The notes: generated by a model from the sequence alone, not told the origin. A DNA stretch of 64,000 bases from Okapia johnstoni (GCA_024291935.2 CM044317.1:59882730-59946729); one strand, 5' to 3'; shown: positions 22,934-33,966, counted from the stretch's first letter. Program-made: numbers and translations.

Positions 22934-23129
22934 CATTGTTAAAGGTTAACATCTAAACCTGTGATAGAGAGCCTGACAGGTGGCACTAACACAGAAAGGG
23001 CACTTATGGACACTTGTACCAGAGAGAGAAGTGCTCAGAAATACCTGTAAACTGTCACAGCAATTTCATACTTAGTATTGTCTAAATTGGAGTGAGGAAT
23101 GAGTGGTTCACCCCTTTAGATTTTACTTG

Positions 23130-23290
23130 TAGTAGCAGGAGTACAGAATTTGAGTTGGACACTAAGCGGTTAAGATTTGGGGAAGTCACCTCACTTTGTT
23201 TTAGCTTTCCCTTCTGTAAAATGAGTATAGTAACATTTATCTGCTGGATTATTGTAAGGATGACAAGTGTTCTGAAAAGATGGGTGGTCC
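23130..23290 (+). repeat. MIR SINE, sense
   Basis: GGGGAAGTCACCTCACTTTG followed by TTTCCCTTCTGTAAAATGAG and ATTATTGTAAGGATGA is the MIR core and 3' part in the right order. The head is too diverged to place. Confidence 0.75.
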
Positions 23291-23299
23291 ACTGACCAA

Positions 23300-25055
23300 A
23301 ATATGGGAGGTTTATTGTTATTATATGTGACTTTTAAAATGCTTAAATGATTTACCAATCTTCCCTAACTATGCATTTCTCATTGGCCATATGGGTAGAT
23401 TTTTGTAGCCATCTTATTAAAATCACTGATTTGGCAGAGATGGAAGGTGAAATGTTCTATTTGTCATTTTTTTAATTTCAAATGTAAATTCAAATGGTAT
23501 CCTCTAAGTAAAAGGAGAAATAATACCATTTGAACAATTATTAGTTATTTATTTATGTGCTTGTTTTTAATTATAGAATCTATCATATAATCTTGCCATT
23601 TCAAGTAAGGAGTGCTTAAGTGTATAACTTCATTGGTTTCTGGAAACTAATATTCATCATGATTATTATCATTTAACAATTTTGTTCCCTGTGAGTTTGG
23701 CAAAATCTAGAGGACCTAAATATCTTTCCAGTGTGTATATGTGTATTTGTTCTTAAATATGGCTTAAGTATTTCTTGCAGCTAAATTAATTTTGAATAAA
23801 AGTTCTCTTTCTCCTTTAATAAGTAAGAGACCGAAACCATCAACTCTTTGATATCAGAAGAAGAATATACTAAGGGACACCATTTATTGTGGGAAGTTTG
23901 ATGATAACCATTCCACAGAGCAATTACTGGTTTAATTTTCATCCTGCATGAAACTTCTCTTGGCTTTAATTCAGTTTCAAAGGTTTGGGATTATATCCTG
24001 AGATTGTAAGTTTATGTAGCTTTGGATAAATATATTTTCCTATTCATCATGTATTTTTCTGGAATAACTGTTTCTAGTTAAAGTACTTTGGTAAGTGTGA
24101 AAATACCTGAGTTTATACAAATGTACTGAAGTCTTCATCCTTTGCTTTTAAAAAAGATCCTCATCCAACAGCTAGATTACATAAAAACAAAAAAGCCTGC
24201 TAGCTACATAGACATGTGTTTTTGTTTAAAATAAGAATTTCCTTTTATGTTTCTCTGTTTTATGTAAAAAAGCAAGAATTAAATGTTGGCAGATTGGAGA
24301 ATATCTCCACTACCATAAAGAATATAAGTGTTATCTCAGGGGAAAAGAGATAATAATAATTAATTGTGTGGAGGGGACCGTGATGTCAGTTTGGTCAGCT
24401 GTTAAGATTCTTGTGGGTTCTACTTCTATGAATGTGCATGAAATTGTTCATTAATAAACAATTTCTCCCTAACTCCCACTAGCATATGAAAAGAATTAAG
24501 CCAAAAAATGCAAAGGGGCTTCATCTTGGTGCAAATTGCTAAAAGGTCAATATCCTAGAATTAAGCTTAGTTTTTAACAAAGGAATTTAGTTAAAAGTAA
24601 ATGAATGGGAGAGAAAGTGACATGTTATTAATCAAAAATAAAACCATAAGATATCCCAATAATGTTTACCTTTCTACATTGACCCTTCTGTATTAAAGAA
24701 ATGCACACAAAACAGTGATGCAAGTGGTTGACAGGCAGTGCAGTAGACTGAGGAGGAACTTTAAAAATACTAAAATACACACAAAGACACACACACAAAT
24801 TAGCAACTGTATCACTGTTTCATTAATACAGCCTACAATTTCAGAGTTTGTTCATATTCAACAAATTCCTGTGGAAGGATCCAACATGGAAAATGAATGG
24901 GTGTCTCCCATTTAAGCTTATATTCAGACTATTTAAAAAAGTGAAGATTGACCATGTTCAAAACAGAACATTGAGAATTTCAGGTCATTCTAATATCACA
25001 CTAATAGATCACCTTCTTGTTTTAGAAAACTCGTCTGGCTTTCATGTGGGGTGGT
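23300..25055. other. Unassigned AT-rich DNA
   Basis: No repeat or exon recognised apart from a short ACAC-rich patch near 24773-24800. Confidence 0.55.
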
Positions 25056-25060
25056 AGGCT

Positions 25061-25254
25061 GTGCTGTGTGTGCACGTTAGTTGCTCAGTTGTGTCTGACT
25101 CTGCTACCCCATGTACGCATGGAATTCTCCAGGCGAGAATACTGGAGTGGGTTGCCATTCCCTTCTCCAGGGGATCTTCCCGACCCAGGGTATCAAACCC
25201 AGGTCTCTGGCATTGCAGGCAGATTCTTTACCATCTGAGCCACCAGGGAAGCCC
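25061..25254 (-). mobile_element. Bov-tA SINE
   Basis: Antisense, well preserved, from GTGCTGTGTGTGCACGTTAG to TCTGAGCCACCAGGGAAGCC. Its right edge abuts an ERVL-like LTR end. Confidence 0.94.
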
Positions 25255-25259
25255 ATAGA

Positions 25260-25646
25260 TTGTGCTCATTGTTCACAATTCCCCTTCCTTCTCTGCCCTT
25301 GCTAGAGTTTCCCACGCACGGTGTATTTCCGCATCACACTGGCTTTTGGCTTGGTCTTAGGACTTGCTCTGACAAATGGAAAGCGCTGAGTTGATAACGT
25401 GCTTTGCTTCTGCTCCCCTTTCTTGCACTCCTGCCATGACATCATCACTTCACAGATAGGAGCTGCTCCTTCTCTTAGGTCATGGAATGAAACGACACAT
25501 GGAATACTCCTGTACCCAAACCACAGCTTGGCAGACCCACTGCAGCCAAACCCAGACACCTGAATAAGAAGTAAATGTGTTCTGTTTTAAGCCTGAAAGT
25601 TTGGGTTTGTGATACATAAGCATAACAGGAAAAGCTGACTAATACA
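25260..25646 (+). repeat. ERVL-type LTR 3' part (tentative)
   Basis: The end reads like an ERVL or MaLR LTR: a purine-rich AATAAGAAGTAAATG near 25564, GTTTTAAGCCTGAAAGTTTG near 25583 and the terminal GCTGACTAATACA. The 5' boundary is unclear because a Bov-tA lies beside it. An unnamed old repeat is the alternative. Confidence 0.5.
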
Positions 25647-25681
25647 AGTGACCATGAATCAATTCAGAGTAAAAGTTCAAT

Positions 25682-25880
25682 GAAGTGAAAGTGAAAGTTA
25701 TTCAGTCGTGTCCAACTCTTTGCGACCCCATGGGCTATACAGTCCATGGAATTCTCCAGGCCAGAATAGTGAAGTGGGTAGCCTTTCCCTTCTCCAGGGG
25801 ATCTTCCCAACCCAGGGATCAAACCCAGGTCTCCAGCATTGCAGGCGGATTCTTTACCAATTGAACTATCAAGGAAGCCC
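25682..25880 (-). mobile_element. Bov-tA SINE with target-site duplication
   Basis: Antisense element with the GTGAAAGTGAAAG-type tail. Perfect 11-bp copies of AAAAGTTCAAT flank it (25671-25681 and 25881-25891), which fixes its edges. It was inserted about 35 bp downstream of the ERVL-like end. Confidence 0.96.
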
Positions 25881-25899
25881 AAAAGTTCAATAGAGACCT

Positions 25900-26590
25900 G
25901 CATTGTAGAACATACAGTTTACCTTGAAGTGGGGCTGAGATCCTCCTTTCAAGGTCTTAGCACCAAGAAGACCTGACCACCTGGAAAAGTGCAGGGACTG
26001 GGTGCTTATTCTTGCAAGGGCCAGAGCATGGAGTTTGGAAGCCTAGGCAGAAGAATGAGGGATTTGAGCAGATTATTGGGGCTAGAGTTTTAACAGAACA
26101 GAGAAGATACGGAAGCAGTGACTACAAACGAAGTGTAAGATCAGGGGAAAACCAGCAGAAAGACAAATGGTTTGCTGAGGTCCTGAGTGGTTGAGCTGTT
26201 TCTTTCTTTCAGTTCACCTTGTAGTGAGGCTTGATTATAGTAAGAAGTCAAGTGGTCCCAGGTATTGAAATAGGATGAGTCAGGGGAACAAGTCATGGTC
26301 TGGCAACAGAGACCTGGATCACTTCAACGTGAATTATCCTCATAAGAAACTGACAAATCTGAAAGGGTCTTTTCAGTATGGGGTTTGAGGGAGTGATAAA
26401 CACACCCATGGTACTTATAAGAAAAAAAACGAAAAGCTGATTTAAAGTGAAATAAGTGTGCTGCCAGCTTTCCGAGATAGTCAATAGAATAGTAGGTGGT
26501 CACTTGTGTTATGTAGTCATTGTATTGGTACAAGTTTACCAAACAAGAATTTTTTTGAAAGAATTATTGTGAAAGTTCATTTTCCTTTCA
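25900..26590. other. Unassigned DNA
   Basis: No repeat, exon or RNA recognised. Short frames at 26012-26194 and on the minus strand of 26293-26542 carry no known motif. Confidence 0.5.
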
Positions 26591-26599
26591 TAAAGGCTA

Positions 26600-27290
26600 C
26601 ATTTAGGTCTCATGATACTCTAAGACAGGCCTGCACTCTCTCCCACAGCAGCCTGCTTAAGGTCTGTTTCTCCATCTCTCTAGAAGGGATGTGTCACTCT
26701 CATGCTCAGGGATGGTCAGTTGTCTCCCCTTCCCTGTAGCATAAACTGGAACTTTCTATAATCTGACCCAAACCTTATTACTTTTCCAACGCCCATTTCA
26801 TGTTCCTCCTCTTTTTGAAGCCACTCTTTCAACAGAACTTGTCTTATTTAGTATAATGAACTTTATGACCAGCAGCGCTGAGCTTAAATCAGCCTCTCTT
26901 TCTAGCTGGGTGGCCTGGGCCAATCTTTGTTCTATCTGAGTACTAGTTTCTCTGTGAATATATGTATTGTTTGAAAATTTAAATGAGATGTTTAAAAGAA
27001 AGGAATATTCAGAAACAAGACCAGTGTATTTTAGTTCTGCTTATTCTTGATAAATACTGTGTATGCTTTAGCCTCCCACTGCCTGAATTTTCTACTTGTT
27101 TGTGTTCTCTGTGTAAGTCTTATGGTTCTTCAGAACTTATGTCAAATTCTACCTCTGCTGAGAATTTCTTTCAGACTTTCAGCTTGTGGTGATCTATTCC
27201 TTCTCTTGCAGTATATCCGTCATTTAGTGTGGTTGCCCTGTATTACTGTTTATCTTTTAAATGTACATTTTGTCTTTTAGACCAGAGGCA
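26600..27290 (+). repeat. L2 LINE fragments, sense, around a MIR
   Basis: ATAAACTGGAACTTTCTATA with the following AATCTGACCCAAACC matches the L2 C-terminal RT region, and CTTATGTCAAATTCTACCTC near 27136 onward matches the L2 3' part. A MIR-like piece sits between them at about 26850-26990. All parts are heavily diverged. Confidence 0.55.
26850..26990 (+). repeat. MIR SINE, sense
   Basis: GAGCTTAAATCAGCCTCTCT, then CTAGCTGGGTGGCCTGGGCC, TTTCTCTGTGAATATATG and AAATGAGATG fall in MIR order. It appears to lie within L2 sequence. Confidence 0.6.
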
Positions 27291-27383
27291 AAACTTTTCA
27301 GGACACAGACAACAGATTACAAAATGTTAAATGCTCATTACCTTGGGCAGAACCTTGTTTATTGAAGAGGGTTATAAGGGACT

Positions 27384-27490
27384 TCAACCCACTCCAGTAT
27401 TCTTGCTTGGAGAATCCCATGGACAGAGGAGCCTGGTGGGCTACAGTCCATGAGTCACAAAGAGTCGGACATGACTGAGTGACTACCACA
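27384..27490 (+). mobile_element. Bov-tA SINE, 3' half
   Basis: Starts inside the element at CAACCCACTCCAGTATTCTT and runs to the tail ACAAAGAGTCGGACATGACT. The head is missing, so this is 5'-truncated. Confidence 0.9.
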
Positions 27491-27494
27491 CATA

Positions 27495-29195
27495 AGGGAG
27501 TTCAAAAGTCATAGAGCCTAACTTCTTGTGTGATGATATGATGATAATGGCAATGATGATGAACATGAACATTATGATTGAACTAAAAACCAAATAAAAA
27601 CGTATTTACTTATGAATCTTAAGTTGGTCTTATTTTTTAAAATATTTTTCATTTTCTACAAGTGTATTAATGCATGTAAGTATATATTAAATAATAACAT
27701 AATGAATAAATACAGAAGATCATGCTCATGATATAAAGATTCACATATACTTTTTTCACATATGCTTTTAAATTCATATTTTCATTTTATATTTTACTTT
27801 TTGATGAGCAATATTGATCAGCAAGTTCTCTGATGCTCATGATGTATTATGAGAAGATAGTTTCTGTAGCATTATCAATATATAGCATTAGAAATGAAAT
27901 AGCAAGAGAATTTGAAACTGAATCTAGACGATGATCAGGAAATGTTTTCTCTAACAGGTCAGATAACACCTTGATCTTTACAGTCTCTCTGGAAACTTGT
28001 CAATTCTGCATTGTTACACAAAAGTAGCCATAGACTAGGTAAATGAACAAGCATGGATACGAGTAAAACTTGATTTACAAGATTAGGCATGACTTGTGAT
28101 CCATAGTGTGTCAAGCTCTAATAGGTGATATCTAAATCAGCATGTTAGTTTTTTATTTATAGTGAGTCAGTGACTTTTGTTTTCCAGGGAGCGTGTTTTA
28201 CTCTGTAAATAAACTCAAAATAAAATCCTTAGCGTTTATTTGATTTTCCCTAAATCTTCTAATGAAAATTTTGGTTCTTTTTTATGATTGAAGTCTCTTA
28301 TGAAAAGAATCCTGAGATACTTTGCCAGCTTTCCATTTATATTTTGCTTAAAGTTGATAAAACTTTAAAAGTCTTGTGGACTTTATAAAGGTATTTTTAT
28401 GTATATAAACTAGTATATTTTCAGTTCAACCCACAAGCATCTGTTTGAGCCATTATGTGATGAATTTTATGCCAGTATCTCAATAAAGTGTTTATTTCTT
28501 TCCTATTTCTTAAGATTAGATTTCCTTAGAAATATTGTCAAAATATAGTCAAGCTGTGAAGTTCCAATTTTCTGTTTGTGTAATGTAATTGAGGCCATTT
28601 CCTAGGGAAGTGGTCTCTTTTCAAAAACATTTTTTTTCTAATGTTTTCACAGTGTTATATTTCGTCTCTGAAAAAGAGTATATTTTATAATCGATGTGAA
28701 AAAAATCATTCTTATTTTAATATGGAGTTTTATTTTTCTTAATGGTATGAAAATAATGGGATGGCTTACAAAAAAAGCAGTGATTCAATGAAATACAGTA
28801 GTAGTGCATGAATTTTTATACTTGGGAGCACAATGGAGCTACTCAGGTGACAGATTGGGAAGCCAGTGTTAAAGAATAAGGCTTGTAGTGGGATCAGCCT
28901 GGCCCGTGGTCCAGCCAAGATGGCTAGGCAGGCAGATTAACATGATTGATAGGCCTAGCAACTCTTTGTTCTCCTCTCTTAAAATCCCCACCCCCCATGC
29001 CACCTTTTTTTTGGTACACTAGTTATTTGTACTGCTGTCCTCTTTGCCATCCTCTCCATCTAAGAGCATGAGTCATCCTTTTGTACTTTCTCTTTCTTAA
29101 CTCACCTTGTTGTGTCAGCCATGAGGCTCCATGATGATGTTTATGAAATGTTTCTCATTAAGGGCCTTGCCTCCTTTCCTGATTAGAAATTCATC
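27495..29195. other. Unassigned AT-rich DNA
   Basis: About 1.7 kb with no confident repeat. The section 28840-29150 is more balanced in composition and may include an unnamed old LTR, but no edges or signals could be fixed. Confidence 0.5.
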
Positions 29196-29202
29196 ACTCT
29201 AG

Positions 29203-29431
29203 GTTTGTTGTTGTTGCTGTCCTCATGCTCAGTCATGTCCGACTCTTTGTGACACCATGGACTGTAGCCCACCAGTCTCCTCTGCCCATGGAATTTTCTA
29301 GGCAAGAATACTAGAATGGGTTGCCATTTCCTACTCCAGGGGATTTTCCCAACCTGGGGATCGAACCTGAGTGTCCTGCATCTCCTGCATTGGCAGGCGG
29401 TTTCTTTACCACTGAGCCCACCTGGGAAGGT
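29203..29431 (-). mobile_element. Bov-tA SINE
   Basis: Antisense, full-length. The left edge is the reverse of an (AAC)n tail (GTTTGTTGTTGTTGCTGTC), followed by TCAGTCATGTCCGACTCTTT; the right edge is ACTGAGCCCACCTGGGAAG. A 10-bp internal CATCTCCTGC duplication precedes the CATTGGCAGGCGG motif. Confidence 0.94.
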
Positions 29432-29539
29432 TAGCTCTTTGTTATCGTTTAGCTGACTGGTAATTGACAACTTCATGTCTCCATATCTCTTTCTTAAAAT
29501 TCACACACTTAAAAAATACCAGAAATATCCTTTTAAAGA

Positions 29540-29655
29540 AAGAATCTGTCTATTCCCCTCTTCCCAAATCTTTGGGGAAAGCCCTCACTATCTACAAAGT
29601 AAACCTAAATTTTCTGAACATTTTGGCTAAGGCCTTTTGCAGCTGGACCCTAATA
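29540..29655 (+). repeat. L2 LINE fragment, sense (tentative)
   Basis: AAAGCCCTCACTATCTACAA to TAAGGCCTTTTGCAGCTGGA resembles the L2 region where the RT C-terminus reads along LKTLQWLP and ALHDLAP. It is cut off by the adjacent BovB. Confidence 0.45.
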
Positions 29656-29663
29656 TACTAAGA

Positions 29664-30450
29664 TTAGGGTTCCAAATTGGGAAAGGAGTACATCCCGGTA
29701 TATATTGTCACCCTGCTTATTTAACTTATATGCGGAGTACATCATGAAAAATGCTGGGCTGATTGGAGCACAAGCTGGAATCAAGATTGCCGGGAGAAAT
29801 ATCAATAACCTCAGATATGCAGATGACACCACCCTTATGGCAGAAAGTGAAGAAGAGCTAAAGAGCCTCTTGATGAAAGTGAAAGAGGAGAGTGGAAAAG
29901 TTGGCTTAAAACTCAACATTCAGAAAACAAAGATCATGGCATCCAGTCCCATCACTTCATGGCAAATCAATGGGGAAACAGTGGAAACAGTGAGAGACTT
30001 TATTTTTGGGGGCTCCAAAATCACTGCAGACTGTATTTATTTTTACAGTTGGACTATAAAGCTCCACACCGAAGTATTGATGCCTTTGAACTGTGGTGTT
30101 GGAGAAGACTCTTGAGAGTCCCTTGGACTACAAGGAGATCCAACCAGTCCATTCTAAAGGAAATCAGTCATGAATATTCATTGGAAAGACTGATGCTGAA
30201 GCTGAAACTCTAATACTGTGGCCACCTGATGCGAAGAACTTACTCCTTGGAAAAGACCCTGATGCTGGGAAGGATTGAAGGCAGGAGGAGAAGGGGACGA
30301 CAGAGGATGAGATGGTTGGATGGCATCACCGACTCGATGGACATGAGTTTGAGCAAACTCCAGGAGTTGGTGATGGACAGGGAGGCCTGGCATGCTGCAG
30401 TCCATGGGGTTGCAAAGAGTCAGTTAGACATGACTGAATGACTGAACTGA
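29664..30450 (+). mobile_element. BovB (RTE) LINE fragment, 3' part
   Basis: BovB is a non-LTR retrotransposon with an endonuclease/reverse-transcriptase protein. This fragment starts just before SPCLFNLYAEYI, contains the catalytic RYADD motif (near 29816-29830) and runs through the C-terminal region ([25 protein letters not shown]) to the element's 3' end ACATGACTGAATGACTGAAC. A deletion of roughly 170 bp near 30033-30050 removes the segment between KITAD and the IDAFELWCW region, and a further frameshift follows. The endonuclease and most of the polymerase are absent, so it is dead. Confidence 0.95.
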
Positions 30451-30452
30451 AT

Positions 30453-30700
30453 TGATTCTGACTGGTGTGATGTGATATGTCATTGTAGTTTTGATTTGCA
30501 TTTTTCTAATAATGAGCGATGTTGAGTATCTTTTCATGTGTTTATTAGCCATATGTATGTCTTCTTTGGAGAAATGTCTGTTTAGGTCTTTTGCCCATGT
30601 TTTGATTGGGTTGTTTGTTTTTCTGGTTGAGTTGCATGAGCTGCTTGTATATTTTTGAAATTAATCCTTTTTCAGTTGTTTAATTTGTTGTTTATGTTTA
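30453..30700 (-). repeat. L1 ORF2 3' part, antisense
   Basis: ATTCTGACTGGTGTGATGTG, TTTTGATTTGCATTTTTCTA, GAGAAATGTCTGTTTAGGTC and TGCTTGTATATTTTTGAAAT are the antisense of the end of L1 ORF2. It abuts the BovB 3' end directly, so BovB inserted at or near this L1. Confidence 0.85.
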
Positions 30701-30704
30701 GTAG

Positions 30705-31440
30705 ACTGATAGTTTTTATAAAGAGGCAAATCTTGAACTTAATATACTATTTAACCTTTATCTATTTCATAAATTTTATTGCACTGCTAGGTGCGTTGTG
30801 AGTTCTACTGACCTCATTTTTACACAGCAGTTTCTCAAAATGAAGGAAACAGTATAATAGTAATTTATATTCAAACATTAATCTGGTTGCTACTACAGGA
30901 TATTTTACTGTCATTGCAACTGTGTCATCAGAGCCTGCTACTACTCAAAAAATTTGTTGATGGTCTTTTCCTGTTTATAAAGTTCAGTTCTAGCTGTATT
31001 TATTGACAATGAACTAAAAAAAATAACTTTTCCTTCATAGCACCAACATATTCAGGTTACCCGTATACTAAAATAATTGCCATGTTAGCAATGTCTGTGT
31101 ATTTGTCAAAGGGCTGTAAAAATACTTTGCCAGTGTATTAGTTTTATGACTTGGTTTGACACATAACTCATTAGATCTTGGAGTTATGTTGTCATTGGAA
31201 ATTGCTGCTTAATTCTTTGCCCAGATTTACCCGATATTCAGAACAGTCTCTTACTGATGTAATCTTTAACCATTTGTGTCAGTTATTTCATAAGGCTATT
31301 CAATCTTAGCAAATTTTAGTGCTACTTTAAAAGAAATGTAGAAAGGAATAATATTTATACATGGAATATTGCACATCTGTTTTTGTAAAGTTACTAATCA
31401 GCATCCCTCCTTTTGAAATACTCTGTTTTCAGCTTATTTC
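30705..31440. other. Unassigned AT-rich DNA
   Basis: No repeat, exon or RNA recognised between the L1 fragment and the truncated Bov-tA. Confidence 0.55.
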
Positions 31441-31454
31441 CTTATGTTTTATAT

Positions 31455-31575
31455 GTGTGTGGTAAGTCGCTTCAGTTGGGTTTGACTCTTTGCATCCCTA
31501 TGGACAGTAGCCCACTAGGCTCCTCTGTCCTTGGGATTCTCCAGGCAAGAATACTGTTGCCATTTCCTCCTCCCA
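31455..31575 (-). mobile_element. Truncated Bov-tA SINE with target-site duplication
   Basis: Antisense 3' half only: GGTAAGTCGCTTCAGTTGGG to CAAGAATACTGTTGCCATTT. TATGTTTTATAT lies on both sides (31443-31454 and 31576-31587), so the short form is how it inserted (5' truncation on integration) rather than later loss. Confidence 0.92.
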
Positions 31576-31734
31576 TATGTTTTATATATGTCTCCTTAAA
31601 TTGAAGATTGCATTGTTTATTAGCCAACTCACAGCCATAGAGAACATACTATTGTTTTAGTATTTCATTATCAAAACTACCAAGCTGAATGTAATATATG
31701 AGGAATCATACATCTGAGTAAAAATACTAACTTT

Positions 31735-32447
31735 TATTCATTTATTTTTATTTATTTGTATTAATTACTTTACAATATTGTAATGGTTTTTGCCATGTAT
31801 CAGTGTGAATCATACACAGGCATACATGTGTCCTCTCCATCCTGACACCCCCTTCCAACTCCCTCCCCACCCTATCCCTCCAAGTTGTTACAGAGAGACA
31901 CAGGCTTTGGGTATTCGCTTCATACATCAAACTGGCACTGGTTATCTATTTTATATATGGTAGTGTATATGTTTCAATGCTACTCTCTCAAATCATCCCA
32001 CCCTCCCCTGCTCCCACTGAGTCCAAAAGTCTGTTCTTTATGTCTGTGTCTCCTTTGCTGCACTGCACATAGCATTGTTGGCAATGCAAATCAAAACAGC
32101 AATGAGGTATCATTTCACATGGGTCAGAATGGTCATCATCAAAAAGTCTACAAACAGTAAATTCTGGAGAGGATGTGGAAAAAAGGGAACCTCCTTACAG
32201 TGTTGGTGGGAATGCAGATTGATACAATTACTATGGAAAGCAGTATGGAGATTCCTTAAAAAACAAGGAATAAAAGTACCATATGACCCAGAAATCCCAC
32301 TACTGGGCATATACCCTGAGGAAACCAGAATTGAAAAAGACACAGTGTACTCCAGTGTTCATTGCAGCACTATTTACAAGAGCTAGGACATGGAAGCAAC
32401 CTAGATGTCCATCAGCTGATGAATGGATAAAGAAGTTGTGGTACATT
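31735..32447 (-). mobile_element. L1 3' end with inverted 5' part
   Basis: The left part (31735-~32070) is the antisense 3' untranslated region of a bovine-type L1, beginning with a T-rich tract (reverse of the A-tail) and including GAGTCCAAAAGTCTGTTCTT near 32019. The right part (~32071-32447) is sense ORF2 3' sequence (ATGCAAATCAAAACAGCAAT, with peptide [18 protein letters not shown], then CCATCAGCTGATGAATGGAT). Opposite orientation of two parts of one element, with the stretch between them missing, is the layout left by twin-primed L1 insertion. No clear target-site duplication was found, so two separate insertions cannot be excluded. Confidence 0.75.
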
Positions 32448-32526
32448 TAGTTTTTTTTGTTTTGTTTTGAATAATTTTCATCATCATCAATTCATCATCT
32501 TTTGATTTATGACTCTTGCCACATCT

Positions 32527-32740
32527 GGGCTTCTCAGGTGGCTCAGTGGTAAAGAATCTGCCTGCTAATGCTAGAGACAAAAGAGACATGGGTTCAGTCC
32601 CTGGGTGGGAAAGATCCCCTGGAGGGAGAAATGGCAACTCACGCCAGTATTCTTGCATGGCAAATTCCATGGACAGAAGGAGGCTGGAGGGCTATAGTCC
32701 ATGGGGTTGCAAAGAGCTGGACACAACATACTGACTACGC
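32527..32740 (+). mobile_element. Bov-tA SINE
   Basis: Sense element from GGGCTTCTCAGGTGGCTCAG to GCAAAGAGCTGGACACAACA. A short extra stretch (AGAGACAAAAGAGACA, near 32572) occupies the position of the usual CAGGAGAC. Confidence 0.94.
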
Positions 32741-32968
32741 ACTTAACGCTGTATCCAGAAAAGGTGTTTTTCTAAATAAAAGTAAATTTGTCTCGGCCGT
32801 TAGAGTTAAACGTAAATTAGGGAAATTCTATTTATATTATTATCTAATGGTTTTGAGTCATAAATTTAAAAATATATTTGATTTAAAATAAAGTGATTGC
32901 AAATGATATGTTTAATATATAAATGCTGACATTTTAAATATTTTATTCACTTCTGGATCATAGTTGGG
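32741..32968. other. Unassigned AT-rich spacer
   Basis: AT-rich sequence between a Bov-tA and an L1, with nothing recognisable. Confidence 0.6.
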
Positions 32969-32982
32969 AAATATCACTTGTT

Positions 32983-33867
32983 GAAAAAATTAAAAATACA
33001 ACTTCTGTCTGATCAAGCAATCCCAGGTCTGGGTATATTTCAGAAGGAAATGAATCACTATCTCAAAGAGATATCTGTAACCCGATGTTCATTGCAGCAT
33101 CATATATAATCGCAAAGACATAGAAACAACCTAAGTGCCCATCAGTGGGCGATTGGATAAAGAAAATGTGATATATGTTATATGTATATAGTAAACATAT
33201 TATTCATTCATATATATTGTTCAGCCAGAATAAAAGGAAATCTGCCTTTTGAGATAATGTGGATAGAACTTGACATTTTGTTAAGTGACATAAGCCAGAG
33301 AAAGACAAATACTGTATGCTCTCATTTAATGTGTGGAATCAAATCAAATTCTAGAGAGTAGAATACTGGTTGCCAGGGGATAGGGAATGGAGGAATGGGG
33401 AGATGTTGAAGAAAGGATACAGATCTCTGGCCATAAGAGGAATTCCTTCTCATGTACAGCTGGGTAACTAATGAATAACAATGTATCATAGATTAGAAAG
33501 TTGTTCAGAGAGTAGAACTTAAAAGTTAATCACCTTATTAGTTATCTTTTTTATATGTAGTAGTATGTATATGGCTTATATGGAAAAAGAATATAAAAAA
33601 GAGTAGATATATGTTTATATATAACTTTTTCACTTTGCTGTATGCCTGAAACTAACACAACATTGTAAATCAACTCTACTCCAATTAAAAAAAAATTAAA
33701 GTTAATCACCTCACACACACAAAAATGATAATTATGTGAGGGGATATAGGTCTTAACTAACCTTATTGTGGTAATGATTTCCTAGTATATACATTATCAA
33801 ATCATCACATTGATTATACGTCTTAAATTTATTATGTTGTGTCAGTAATATCTTAATAAATCTGGAC
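32983..33867 (+). mobile_element. Old L1 3' end, sense, with its own target-site duplication
   Basis: Sense L1: end of ORF2 (CAAGCAATCCCAGGTCTGGG, then AACAACCTAAGTGCCCATCA) and a long 3' untranslated region (GAGTAGAACTTAAAAGTTAA; ACCTTATTGTGGTAATGATT; ending AATAAATCTGGAC). AAATATCACTTGTT (32969-32982) and AAATATCACTTATT (33868-33881) flank it as a 14-bp target-site duplication with one mismatch. Positions 33536-33711 are a later insertion plus its target-site copy. Confidence 0.9.
33536..33697 (+). mobile_element. Younger L1 3' end nested in the older L1, 5' part inverted
   Basis: Flanked by perfect 14-bp copies of AAAGTTAATCACCT (33522-33535 and 33698-33711). The right part (~33576-33697) is the sense L1 3' end (CACTTTGCTGTATGCCTGAA, then CAACATTGTAAATCAACTCT and an A-rich tail). 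The left ~40 bp (TATTAGTTATC to TAGTAGTATGTATATG) is the same element's 3' untranslated region in antisense, the mark of twin priming. Removing it restores a continuous older L1. Confidence 0.88.
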
Positions 33868-33966
33868 AAATATCACTTATTAAAACATCTTATTTTTCAT
33901 GATTAGTAAGCAACTCAGGAGACGCGAGACTTATCACATGACCTTGAGCAGCTGAAATAGGCTATG

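Larger units (their letters stand above)
21080..23125. other. Unassigned AT-rich DNA
   Basis: About 2 kb with no confident repeat apart from two poly-T runs. No exon is apparent; frames of up to 75 codons here are AT-driven and unstructured. Confidence 0.55.

Noticed and set aside
29705..30115. 136-codon frame with a reverse-transcriptase YADD motif, as a possible gene
   Set aside because: It is an internal piece of BovB without the endonuclease or most of the polymerase, and the frame ends after a deletion.
32075..32386. 103-codon plus-strand frame as a gene
   Set aside because: It reads as the end of L1 ORF2, truncated at both ends.
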